Source of the DNA: Vicinamibacteria bacterium
GTDB taxonomy: Bacteria; Acidobacteriota; Vicinamibacteria; Vicinamibacterales; UBA8438
Assembly: GCA_022820675.1 (NCBI GenBank)
Contig: JAJEFC010000038.1
Location: 1-32,968 of the forward strand
Direction: 5' to 3'
DNA length: 32,968 bases
The notes beneath the pieces were generated by a model that saw only the letters and a program-made list of their open reading frames with translations, had not been told where the DNA came from and did not search any database. Below are positions 1-7,088 of this stretch, in pieces (positions within the stretch are counted from its first letter, which is position 1; the number at the start of each line of letters is the position of its first letter). The position numbers were made by a program, and so were the translations under genes.

Positions 1-288
1 GCCGCGGCGCCCCGCGCGCGGGCGGGCCGGGAGCCCGTCGCGACGGTCGTCGAGGCCCCCGTCGTGGGCACCTTCTATCGCGCCGGCGCCCCCGACGCGG
101 CCCCCTTCGTGGAGGTCGGCGACCGGGTGGAGGCGGGAGACGTTCTCTGCGTCATCGAGGCGATGAAGCTGATGAACGACATCAAGGCGGAGTTCGCGGG
201 CGAGGTCGTGGAGGTCCTGGCGGAGAACGGGCAGGCGGTGGAGTACGGCCAGCCGCTGTTCGCGCTCCTGCCGGCCGCCGGCGCCTGA
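1..288 (+). CDS. accB: Biotin carboxyl carrier protein of acetyl-CoA carboxylase (3' part)
   Basis: Carries the biotin that shuttles carboxyl groups in acetyl-CoA carboxylase, the first step of fatty-acid synthesis in the cytosol. The frame is open from base 1, so the N-terminus lies outside the window. What remains is an Ala/Pro/Arg-rich linker followed by the biotinyl domain. The biotinylation site EAMKLMN is intact (its lysine is near base 167), preceded by the usual [19 protein letters not shown] lead-in, and the domain ends with the typical YGQPLFAL strand. Biotin carboxylase follows 165 bp downstream on the same strand, the standard accBC order, although a repeat element separates the two genes. 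The identification is secure; only the start is unknown. Confidence 0.95.
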   Translation, partial: AAAPRARAGREPVATVVEAPVVGTFYRAGAPDAAPFVEVGDRVEAGDVLCVIEAMKLMNDIKAEFAGEVVEVLAENGQAVEYGQPLFALLPAAGA

Positions 289-375
289 GCGTCTGCGCCG
301 TGGAACGACGCGGACCCGTGGAGGGTTGGTTGCGCGCCCGGCCGAGCCGCCAGGCGAAGATGGGCGGGCCGGGCG
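289..375 (+). repeat. Dispersed ~80-bp intergenic repeat, copy 1
   Basis: This spacer between accB and accC begins directly after the accB stop codon. It matches copies near 2934 and 27134 (same strand) and 1786 (opposite strand). Shared blocks, in order, are GCGTCTGCGCCGTGGAAC, a middle part around GGAGGGTTGGTTG, and a core that reads CGGCCGAGCCGCCAGGCGAAGATGGGCG without the strict spacing of a gene. No open frame is conserved between copies. Confidence 0.65.
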
Positions 376-453
376 CCGGCCCCGCGGCGGCAGGCGCCGA
401 TGGGCGGGCGAGCGAATCGAGCCGGCGCGCGGCAGCCCCGCCGCGATCCTGAC

Positions 454-1878
454 ATGTTCCGAAAGATCCTCGTCGCCAACCGGGGCGAGATTGCCCTGCG
501 TGTGATCGCCGCCTGCCGGGAGCTCGGCGTCCGCACCGTAGTCGCCCATTCGCAGGCCGACCGCGACGGCCTCCCCGCCCGCTTCGCAGACGAGACGGTG
601 TGCATCGGGCCGGCCCCGAGCCGGCACAGCTACCTGAACCGCCTCGCCGTCCTCGCCGCGGCGGAGACCACCGGCGCCGACGCCGTGCACCCCGGCTACG
701 GCTTCCTGTCGGAGCGCGCGGACCTCGCCGAGGGGTGCGCCGCCGCCGGCATCGCGTTCATCGGGCCGCCCCCCGAGGTCCTGCGGCTGCTCGGCGACAA
801 GGCCCGGGCCCGGCAGGCCATGGGGTCGGCGGGCCTGCCCCTCGTGCCCGGCACCGAGCCCGTCGAGGACGCGGCGGCGGCGGCGCGGGCGGCCCCGGAG
901 GTCGGCTATCCCCTCCTCGTCAAGGCGGTCGGCGGCGGCGGCGGCCGCGGGATGCGGCTCGTCGAGGCCCCGGACCGGCTGCCCGAGGCGTTCCGGGCCG
1001 CCGTGAGCGAGGCCGACGCCGCCTTCGGCGACCCCCGCGTCTATCTCGAGCGCTACCTCGGGGGCGCGCGGCACGTCGAGTTCCAGGTCCTCGCCGACGG
1101 GCAGGGCCGCACCGTGCACCTCGGCGAACGGGAGTGCTCGGTGCAGCGGCGGCAGCAGAAGGTCATCGAGGAGGCACCGGCCCCGGGCCTCGCGGCGGAC
1201 GTGCGCGAGCGCGTCGGCGGGCTCGTGGCGGCGGCCGCGCGGTCCGTCGGCTACGTGAACGCGGGCACGTTCGAGTTCCTGGTGGACGCGGACGGCCGGT
1301 TCTACTTCATGGAGGTCAATCCCCGCGTTCAGGTCGAGCACGGGATTACCGAGGCGGTGACCGGGGTCGACGTCGTCAAGTCGCAGATCCGGATCGCGGC
1401 CGGGGAGCCCCTGGCGGTCGAGCAGGACGACGTCCGTCTCGACGGGCATGCCGTCGAGTGCCGGGTGAACGCCGAGCATCCAGAGACGTTCACCCCCAGC
1501 CCCGGCGCCATCCGGACCCTCGTGCTGCCCGGGGGGCCGGGCATCCGGGTGGAGACCGCGGCCCACGCCGACCACATGGTCTCGCCGTTCTACGACTCGC
1601 TGCTCGCGAAGGTGATCGCACACGGGCGCGACCGCGCCGAGGCCGTGGCCCGCATGCGGCGCGCGCTGGGGATGATGGTGGTGGAAGGGATCGACACGAA
1701 CCTCGCCCTGCACCTGCGCATCCTCGACGATCCCGATTTCCTCGCCGGCCGCCTCAGCACCGCGTTCCTCGACCGGTTCCTGACTCGCCAATCGTCGCCG
1801 GCGGCTCCGCCCGGCGCCCAGGCGCCCCCCGAGCAGTCCGCGCCGCTCCACGGCGCCGGCTCCCAGCCGACGGAGTGA
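454..1878 (+). CDS. accC: Biotin carboxylase subunit of acetyl-CoA carboxylase
   Basis: ATP-dependent carboxylation of biotin on AccB. The start is placed at the ATG giving MFRKILVANRGEIALRV, the canonical AccC N-terminus, and not at the in-frame ATG at 400, which would read the repeat-rich spacer. The protein has 474 residues. Visible motifs are the glycine-rich ATP loop KAVGGGGGRGMR, the HLGERECSVQRRQQK block, EFLVDADGRFYFMEVNPR with the metal-binding Glu/Asn, and VQVEHGITEAVTG. The catalytic core ends near FLDRFL. The last ~28 residues are a Pro/Ala-rich tail encoded by an inverted copy of the dispersed repeat (1786-1865), so the natural C-terminus has probably been replaced. thiE starts 7 bp after the stop and is probably co-transcribed. 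Confidence 0.96.
   Translation: MFRKILVANRGEIALRVIAACRELGVRTVVAHSQADRDGLPARFADETVCIGPAPSRHSYLNRLAVLAAAETTGADAVHPGYGFLSERADLAEGCAAAGIAFIGPPPEVLRLLGDKARARQAMGSAGLPLVPGTEPVEDAAAAARAAPEVGYPLLVKAVGGGGGRGMRLVEAPDRLPEAFRAAVSEADAAFGDPRVYLERYLGGARHVEFQVLADGQGRTVHLGERECSVQRRQQKVIEEAPAPGLAADVRERVGGLVAAAARSVGYVNAGTFEFLVDADGRFYFMEVNPRVQVEHGITEAVTGVDVVKSQIRIAAGEPLAVEQDDVRLDGHAVECRVNAEHPETFTPSPGAIRTLVLPGGPGIRVETAAHADHMVSPFYDSLLAKVIAHGRDRAEAVARMRRALGMMVVEGIDTNLALHLRILDDPDFLAGRLSTAFLDRFLTRQSSPAAPPGAQAPPEQSAPLHGAGSQPTE
1786..1865 (-). repeat. Dispersed ~80-bp repeat, inverted copy inside the accC 3' end
   Basis: Read on the minus strand, this stretch gives GCGCCGTGGAGCGGCGCGGA, then a variable middle, then GGGCGCCGGGCGGAGCCGCC and GGCGACGATTGGCG. 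These are the same blocks, in the same order, as the intergenic copies at 289, 2934 and 27134. Here the element is translated: it encodes the Pro/Ala-rich AccC tail that starts just after the FLDRFLTRQ segment. Confidence 0.65.
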
Positions 1879-1885
1879 CCGCGAC

Positions 1886-2524
1886 GTGAACGGCTGGCCC
1901 CGGCTCTATGCGATCGTCGACGCGGGCACCGCGACCGGCGCCGGCCGGACGCCCGTCGATCTCGCCCGCGCGTACCTCGACGGGGGAGCGCGGCTCCTGC
2001 AGCTTCGGGCTCCCGGCGTCGACACGCGGACGCTGTTCGAGTGGGCCCGCGACATCGTGGCCCTCGCGGCGCCGCGGGGCGCCCGCGTCGTCGTCAACGA
2101 CCGCTGCGACGTGGCCCTGATGTCGGGGGCCGACGGGGCCCACGTCGGTCAGGACGATCTGCCCGCGACGGCCGCCCGCGAGCTGCTGGGGCCGGCCGCC
2201 CTCGTGGGCCTCTCCACCCACGACGCGGCGCAGCTCGAGGACGCCCTCGCGCAGCCGGTCAGCTATCTCGCGGTCGGCCCGGTCCGCGGCACCCGGACGA
2301 AGGACACGGGATACGCGGCGGTCGGCCTGGCGGCGGTGCGGCGGGCCGCGCGGGCCGCCGGGAGTCGCCCGGTGGTGGCCATCGGCGGCATCACCCTCGA
2401 GACCGCGCCGGCCGTGGTCGAGGCGGGGGCGGCCTCGGTCGCGATCATCTCCGACCTGCTCGCCGGCGGCGACCCGGCGGGTCGGGTGCGGGCCTACCTG
2501 GACGTGCTCGGCGACGCCGGTTGA
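1886..2524 (+). CDS. thiE: Thiamine-phosphate synthase
   Basis: Joins HMP-pyrophosphate and thiazole phosphate to make thiamine phosphate in the cytosol. It has 212 residues, the normal size, and starts at a GTG 7 bp after accC. TIM-barrel motifs visible are LYAIVD, LLQLR (residues 37-41), VVNDRCDVALMSGADGAHVGQDDLP, GLSTHD, YLAVGPVRGTRTKD with the pyrophosphate-binding GT.TK, and PVVAIGGIT followed by GAASVAIISDLL. One oddity is that the usual QLR.K signature reads QLRAP here, so the lysine after the arginine is a proline (residue 43). No TPP riboswitch can precede it because there is no leader. The 3' end is part of a tandem duplication. Confidence 0.93.
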   Translation: MNGWPRLYAIVDAGTATGAGRTPVDLARAYLDGGARLLQLRAPGVDTRTLFEWARDIVALAAPRGARVVVNDRCDVALMSGADGAHVGQDDLPATAARELLGPAALVGLSTHDAAQLEDALAQPVSYLAVGPVRGTRTKDTGYAAVGLAAVRRAARAAGSRPVVAIGGITLETAPAVVEAGAASVAIISDLLAGGDPAGRVRAYLDVLGDAG

Positions 2525-2954
2525 CCGGTCGCGGACCGGAGATCGGCACCGCGTCGCGACCGTGGCCATCCCCGTGGCGGTGGAGTTCCCCCGCCAGCAG
2601 CCGGTGCGCCGCCAGGCGTCTGCGCCGTGGGACACCGGTCGGCCGAGGCGGTGCGGCTGGCCGCGCGAGCGGCCGGGAGTCGCCCGGTGGTGGTCATCGG
2701 CAGGGTCATCTGGAGACCGCGCCGGCCGTGGTCGCGGCGGGAGCGGCCTCGGTCGCGGTCATCTCCGACCTGCTCGCCGGCGGCGACCAGGGCGGGCGGG
2801 TGCGGGCCTACCTGGGATGTGCTCGGCGACGGCGGTTGACCGGTCGCGGACCGGAGACCGCCACCGCGTTGTCACCGCGGCCGATCCCCTGGCGGTGGAG
2901 CTCTCCCGGCGGCAGCAGCCGGCGCGCCACTGGGCGTCTGCGGGGTGGAACACC
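2319..2954 (+). repeat. Tandem segmental duplication (period ~318 bp) of the thiE 3' end and its spacer
   Basis: Copy 1 spans about 2319-2636 and copy 2 about 2637-2954, abutting with no gap. Both begin with CGGTCGGCC, run through the last ~65 codons of thiE, then through the same spacer (TTGACCGGTCGCGGACCGGAGA in both, shown here in part), and end with GGCGTCTGCG.CGTGG.ACACC, which is the first ~22 nt of the dispersed repeat. The copies differ by scattered substitutions and small indels, so the event is not recent. Confidence 0.85.
2637..2839 (+). pseudogene. Decayed duplicate of the thiE 3' end
   Basis: This is the second copy of the C-terminal third of ThiE, lacking the first two thirds of the gene. 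Compared with the parent, the stretch encoding the IGGIT motif has lost one base (ATCGGCAGGGTCATCTGG against ATCGGCGGCATCACCCTC with a shift). A later one-base gain at CTGGGATGTG restores the frame shortly before the stop TGA at 2837-2839. It has no start codon context of its own and no ribosome site. It is a relic of the tandem duplication and unlikely to make a working protein. Confidence 0.8.
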
Positions 2955-3014
2955 GCGCACGCCTGGAGGGTCGGTTGGGCGCCAAGTGGAGTCGAAGGCG
3001 ACGATTGGCTGCTA
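2934..3014 (+). repeat. Dispersed ~80-bp intergenic repeat, copy 3
   Basis: Begins GGGCGTCTGCGGGGTGGAAC, contains CTGGAGGGTCGGTTGGGCGCC and ends AGGCGACGATTGGCTGC. It closely matches 289-368 and 27134-27213. Its first ~20 nt are also the end of the duplicated thiE segment, so the duplication breakpoint lies inside the element. Its far edge touches the stop codon of the minus-strand symporter (3012-3014). Confidence 0.7.
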
Positions 3015-4730
3015 CGGCGCGGAGTCCTTCCCGCCCTTTCCGCGCAACCACGGTTTCCGCTCGAAGTAGCTGTCCATCAGGGTGCGGGTCTGGCCGGACA
3101 GCACGACGAGGGCGACGAGGTTGGGCAGGATCACGATGCCCAGGGCGATGTCCCCCAGGTCCCAGGCGGCGGCGGGGGCGAGCATCGCACCGAGGAACAC
3201 CATGCCGACGTAGACGAGGCGGTAGGGCAGGATGGCCTGCGCCACGAAGAGGTACGCGGCGCAGCGGTCGCCGTAGTAGCTCCACGCGATGGCGGTGGAG
3301 ATGGCGAAGAGCACCACCGAGAACACCACGATGATCCCGCCCCAGTCGCCGAGGGGGCTGAGCCCGCGCCGGAACCCCAGTTGGGTCAGCGGAGCGCCCC
3401 CTTCGGGCGCGTTGCCGTAGAGCACGGCGTACGCGGTGCCGTCGTCGGCGGTGGCGGCGCCGCCGGCCGGGTCGATGGCGCCGGTGAAGGGGACCGCCTG
3501 CGCCTCGTCGACGTAGAACCGCTCCACCGGCACGTCGTGCCAGGCGAACGCCGCCTCGCCCGCCCCGATCTCCTGGCGGCCGTCGACGACGCGGATGGCG
3601 GCGGGCGGGTCGGCCTCCCGCAGCGCCCCGTCGGGCTCCGTCACCACGTAGGTCAGGTCGCCGCCGGCCAGCGTGAACGCGGACGGCACGCGATCGGTGT
3701 GCACCCCGGTGATGATGATCACCAGGCAGGTCATGGTGACGATGACGATGGTGTCGATGAACGGCTCGACCAGCCCCACCACGCCCTCCGACACCGGCTC
3801 CTCGGTCTTGGCGGCGGCGTGGGCGATGGGCGCCGACCCCTGTCCCGCCTCGTTCGAGAACAGCCCGCGGTTGACCCCCCAGTTGAGGGTCACGAGCAGG
3901 ACGCCGATGCCGGTGCCCGCCACCCCCGCGGTCGGGTTGAACGCCTCCCGCAGGACCAGGGCGAACGTGGGCAGCACTGCGCCGGCGTTCATCACGATGA
4001 TGAGGAGGGCGGCGAAGACGTAGATGCTCGCCATCAGGGGGGCGAGAATCGCCGTCACCCTCCCGATGCGGGTGATGCCGCCGAGGATGACCGCGGCCAC
4101 CGCCGCCGCCGCGAGCAGGCCGGTCACGACGTTGGGGGTGCCGAAGTTCGACTCGAGGGTGTCGGCCAGGGTGTTCGCCTGCACCGCGTTGCCGGTGATG
4201 AACGCGGTGAAGCCGAGGGCGATGGCGAAGAACACCGCCATCCACCGCCAGCGCTCGCCCATGCCCCGCTCGATGTAGTACATCGGGCCGCCGGCCACCG
4301 TGCCCTCGTGCTTGTGGGCCTCGGGGTGCACGTCGCGGTAGCGCTGGGCCAGGGTCACCTCGGAGAACTTGGTGGCGGCCCCGAGCAGCGCCGTCATCCA
4401 CATCCAGAACAGCGCCCCGGGGCCGCCGTAGTGGATGGCCCACGCCGCGCCGGCGATGTTGCCGATGCCCACGGTGGCCGACAGGGCGGTGGTGAGGGCC
4501 TGGAAGTGCGACACGTCCCCCGGGTCGTCGGGGTCGTCGTAGCGCCCCGACGTCACCGCGAACCCGTGACCGAGGCGCCGAAGCTGGACGAACCCGAGCC
4601 GGACCGTCAGGAAGGCGCCGGCTCCCAGCAGCGCGATGACCTTGAGGGGCACCACCTGCTCGCCGACGGGGATGCCGAAGCTGTCGACGTAGAACTTGAC
4701 GGTCTGGATGAGCTGCTCGAAGGTCTCCAT
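3012..4730 (-). CDS. Sodium:alanine/glycine symporter (AGCS family) with an extra loop
   Basis: An inner-membrane carrier that imports a small amino acid with sodium or a proton. The N-terminal half shows the family blocks ATVGIGNIAGAAWAIHYGGPGALFWMW, KFSEVTLAQRYR, GGPMYYIERGMG and the NRGLFSNEAGQGSAPIAHAAA signature. About ten hydrophobic segments can be seen. At 572 residues it is longer than the usual 450-500. The surplus is a hydrophilic insert at roughly residues 345-455, between the TMTCLVIIITGVHTD helix and the PLGDWGGIIVVFSVVLF helix. The ATG at 4730 matches the usual METF-type short N-terminus. It stands alone and opposite in strand to both neighbours. The exact substrate cannot be read from sequence. 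Confidence 0.92.
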   Translation of the reverse strand: METFEQLIQTVKFYVDSFGIPVGEQVVPLKVIALLGAGAFLTVRLGFVQLRRLGHGFAVTSGRYDDPDDPGDVSHFQALTTALSATVGIGNIAGAAWAIHYGGPGALFWMWMTALLGAATKFSEVTLAQRYRDVHPEAHKHEGTVAGGPMYYIERGMGERWRWMAVFFAIALGFTAFITGNAVQANTLADTLESNFGTPNVVTGLLAAAAVAAVILGGITRIGRVTAILAPLMASIYVFAALLIIVMNAGAVLPTFALVLREAFNPTAGVAGTGIGVLLVTLNWGVNRGLFSNEAGQGSAPIAHAAAKTEEPVSEGVVGLVEPFIDTIVIVTMTCLVIIITGVHTDRVPSAFTLAGGDLTYVVTEPDGALREADPPAAIRVVDGRQEIGAGEAAFAWHDVPVERFYVDEAQAVPFTGAIDPAGGAATADDGTAYAVLYGNAPEGGAPLTQLGFRRGLSPLGDWGGIIVVFSVVLFAISTAIAWSYYGDRCAAYLFVAQAILPYRLVYVGMVFLGAMLAPAAAWDLGDIALGIVILPNLVALVVLSGQTRTLMDSYFERKPWLRGKGGKDSAP

Positions 4731-5357
4731 GCCTGCGTTCCCATCCCGTCCCGGTCGGAGGCGGACGGCCGGCCTGTCGTCGGTGTCGCGGCGACAGTAT
4801 AGAGGACAAGCGCGGAACCGGACACCGCCTACCCTGCCGGAGGCCGATGAACCGCCCCGGGGCCGGGCGGATCCCCGGGCCGGCGACCCCGCGTCACCGT
4901 GACGATCTTCGCCTCCCTCGCGGGCCGCCTCGTCGGCTCGCCGGAGTCGACCGCTCGCCGTGCCACGGCCGACGGTGGCGAAGAGCCGCCGGACGGCGCC
5001 ACGGCGCGACAGGGCATCGGCTCCTCACTTGACGAGTCGAAGCCCATGACGGCGAAGTGGTGAGGGCCAAGGTAGGCCAAGGGTCTGCCGGGGCCTGCCG
5101 GCGGGGTTCGTGCTAGACTGGAATCGGTTGCCGCCCCCTGTGGCGGCACGGGCGTTCTGTCCCTGTATTCGCCGTCCCCGCCGCCGTCGGCGGCAGAGAG
5201 CAGCGGCAGGGCGCCGCCGGCCTGCCGCGGGCCGGCGATCCTGCAAGCCCGGCGCTTCCTGCCGGCCACGGCGCCGCCGCCGTTCGAGCCGGGAGTCTCG
5301 CTGAAGACATCGGAACGCCCGGAACCGGAGCGGTCGACGGGCCGAGGGGGCGAGGCG
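4731..5357. other. 627-bp intergenic region between the divergent symporter and mod genes
   Basis: No credible gene is seen: the long open frames here are low-complexity Arg/Pro/Gly products of high GC. It holds the leader of the symporter on the left, short direct repeats around 5066-5085 (GGCCAAGGTAGGCCAAGG) and 5090-5105, a 7-bp perfect stem-loop at 5216-5236 (GCCGGCC/GGCCGGC), a possible promoter near 5111-5119, and a purine-rich ribosome site at about 5344-5354 before mod. Confidence 0.5.
5111..5119 (+). promoter_or_regulatory. Possible extended -10 promoter for the restriction-modification operon
   Basis: The sequence TGCTAGACT fits the TGn-TANANT pattern of an extended -10 box and stands out in a GC-rich region. 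No good -35 is seen. It would leave a leader of ~235 nt before mod. This is a weak suggestion only. Confidence 0.2.
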
Positions 5358-7088
5358 ATGTCATCGCTGCGATTCAAGGGCAGGACCTTCGTCGAGAACC
5401 ACCATCTCGCGGTTCCGTTCCACGAACTGAAGCCCTCCCGCGCCCGGGGGCTGACCCGCAGGGCGAGCCTGCACGACAACCTGATCGTCGCCGGCGACAA
5501 CCTCGCCGCGTTGAAGGCGCTGCTGCCCACCTACCACCGCAAGGTGAAGTGCATCTACATCGATCCGCCCTACAACACCGGCAACGAGGGCTGGGCCTAC
5601 AACGACCGTGTCGACTCTCCCATGATGCGCGACTGGCTGGGCAAGGTCGTGGACCGGGAGGACCTGACCCGCCACGACAAGTGGTGCTGCATGATGCTGC
5701 CCCGCCTCAAGCTGCTGCGCGAGCTGCTGCGGGACGACGGCGCCATCTTCGTCTCCATCGACGACAACGAGGTCCACCGTCTGCGATGCCTGATGGACGA
5801 GGTGTTCGGAGAAGAGAACTTCGTCGGCATGATTGCCTGGCGAAACGTAACGGACAACAACCCCACGAACATCAGCATCGAGCACGAGTACATCGCGTGC
5901 TATGCAGCGTCAAAGGAGTTGCTCGAACCTGTATGGCAGTCCAGGACTCTTCCGATAAAGAGCAAGCTCATTGAAGTCGGCAAGGAGTTCATCGACACCT
6001 ACGCGGACAACGATGCACGGCAGGCGGCGTACACCGCGTGGTACCGTGAACACAAGACGGAACTGGGTCCCCTGGATCGCTACAAGTACATCGATGACAA
6101 TGGAGTCTACACCGGCAGCCAGAGTGTCCACAATCCCGGTCGAGAGGGTTATCGATACGACATCTTGCACCCCGGGACCAACAGACCGTGCAAGCAACCG
6201 TTGATGGGGTACCGGTTCCCATGGGACACGATGCAGGGAATGCTGAAGGAGAACAGGATTCTCTTCGGCGCAGACGAGAACAAGATCGTCGAGATCAAGC
6301 TGTACGCCCAGGACTACAAGGCGAAGCTGCCAAGCGTAATCGAGCTCGACACGCGACTGGGTTCCTATGAAATCAGAGATGTTTTTTCTCCGAAGAAGCG
6401 CGAGTTCGAGTTTCCGAAACCCTCCGAGCTGATCGCGGAAATCCTCTCTTTTGCGACCGAGAAGGCGTCAATCGTGCTCGACTCCTTTGCCGGGTCCGGC
6501 ACGACCGCCCACGCGGTGCTGGCGCTGAACAAGGCGGACGGCGGCAATCGCCGCTTCGTGCTCATCGAGTGCGAAGACTACGTGGATTCGATTACCGCCG
6601 AGAGGGTGCGGCGCGTCATCAAGGGGGTGCCGGCCGCGAAGGACCTCGCGCTCAAGGCAGGGTTGGGCGGTACGTTCAGCTACTTCGAGCTGGGAGAGCC
6701 GATGCGTCAGGAATCGTTGCTGGACGGGTCGGCGCTCCCCGGCTACGAGACGCTGGCGGCATACGTGTTCTTCACCGCGACCGGGGAGGAGTTCGATGAG
6801 GCGCAGGTCGACAGGGAGAGCGGGTTCATCGGGCGGAGCCGGCTCTACGACGTGTTCCTGATCTACGAGCCCGACGTCGAGCGGCTCAAGAACCTGGCCC
6901 TGACGCTGGACGTCGCCCGCGCCCTGCCGCCGCGGAAGCGGCGCCGCCGGCTCGTCTTCGCCCCGACGAAGTACCTCGACGAGGATTTCCTGGACGAATA
7001 CCGGATCACGTTTCAGCAGCTTCCGTTTCAGGTGTACGAGACGGTCGCGCAGACGGCCAAGCGGCGGGCGCGGGGCGCGGAAACATGA
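5358..7088 (+). CDS. mod: Type III restriction-modification system methyltransferase (Mod)
   Basis: Adenine-N6 DNA methyltransferase that also supplies sequence recognition for the type III complex. It has 576 residues. Motif IV DPPYNTG (residues 69-75) precedes the SAM-binding motif I LDSFAGSGTTAHAV (about 374-387), the order of the beta class used by type III Mod proteins. The target-recognition region between them (about residues 160-370, bases 5840-6470) is visibly poorer in GC than both flanks, as if exchanged. The start ATG has a purine-rich site upstream. Its stop overlaps the res start (ATGA, 7085-7088), so the two are translationally coupled. The recognition sequence cannot be predicted. 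Confidence 0.93.
   Translation: MSSLRFKGRTFVENHHLAVPFHELKPSRARGLTRRASLHDNLIVAGDNLAALKALLPTYHRKVKCIYIDPPYNTGNEGWAYNDRVDSPMMRDWLGKVVDREDLTRHDKWCCMMLPRLKLLRELLRDDGAIFVSIDDNEVHRLRCLMDEVFGEENFVGMIAWRNVTDNNPTNISIEHEYIACYAASKELLEPVWQSRTLPIKSKLIEVGKEFIDTYADNDARQAAYTAWYREHKTELGPLDRYKYIDDNGVYTGSQSVHNPGREGYRYDILHPGTNRPCKQPLMGYRFPWDTMQGMLKENRILFGADENKIVEIKLYAQDYKAKLPSVIELDTRLGSYEIRDVFSPKKREFEFPKPSELIAEILSFATEKASIVLDSFAGSGTTAHAVLALNKADGGNRRFVLIECEDYVDSITAERVRRVIKGVPAAKDLALKAGLGGTFSYFELGEPMRQESLLDGSALPGYETLAAYVFFTATGEEFDEAQVDRESGFIGRSRLYDVFLIYEPDVERLKNLALTLDVARALPPRKRRRRLVFAPTKYLDEDFLDEYRITFQQLPFQVYETVAQTAKRRARGAET

Noticed and set aside
1861..1890. TPP riboswitch before thiE
   Set aside because: Only 7 bp separate thiE from accC and no TPP-box sequence is seen nearby.
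2562..4802. 746-codon plus-strand frame opposite the symporter
   Set aside because: Its His/Asp/Gly-rich product mirrors the codon bias of the real minus-strand AGCS gene.
4829..5530. 233-codon minus-strand gene between the symporter and mod
   Set aside because: Low-complexity product, no ribosome site, and it overlaps the start of mod.
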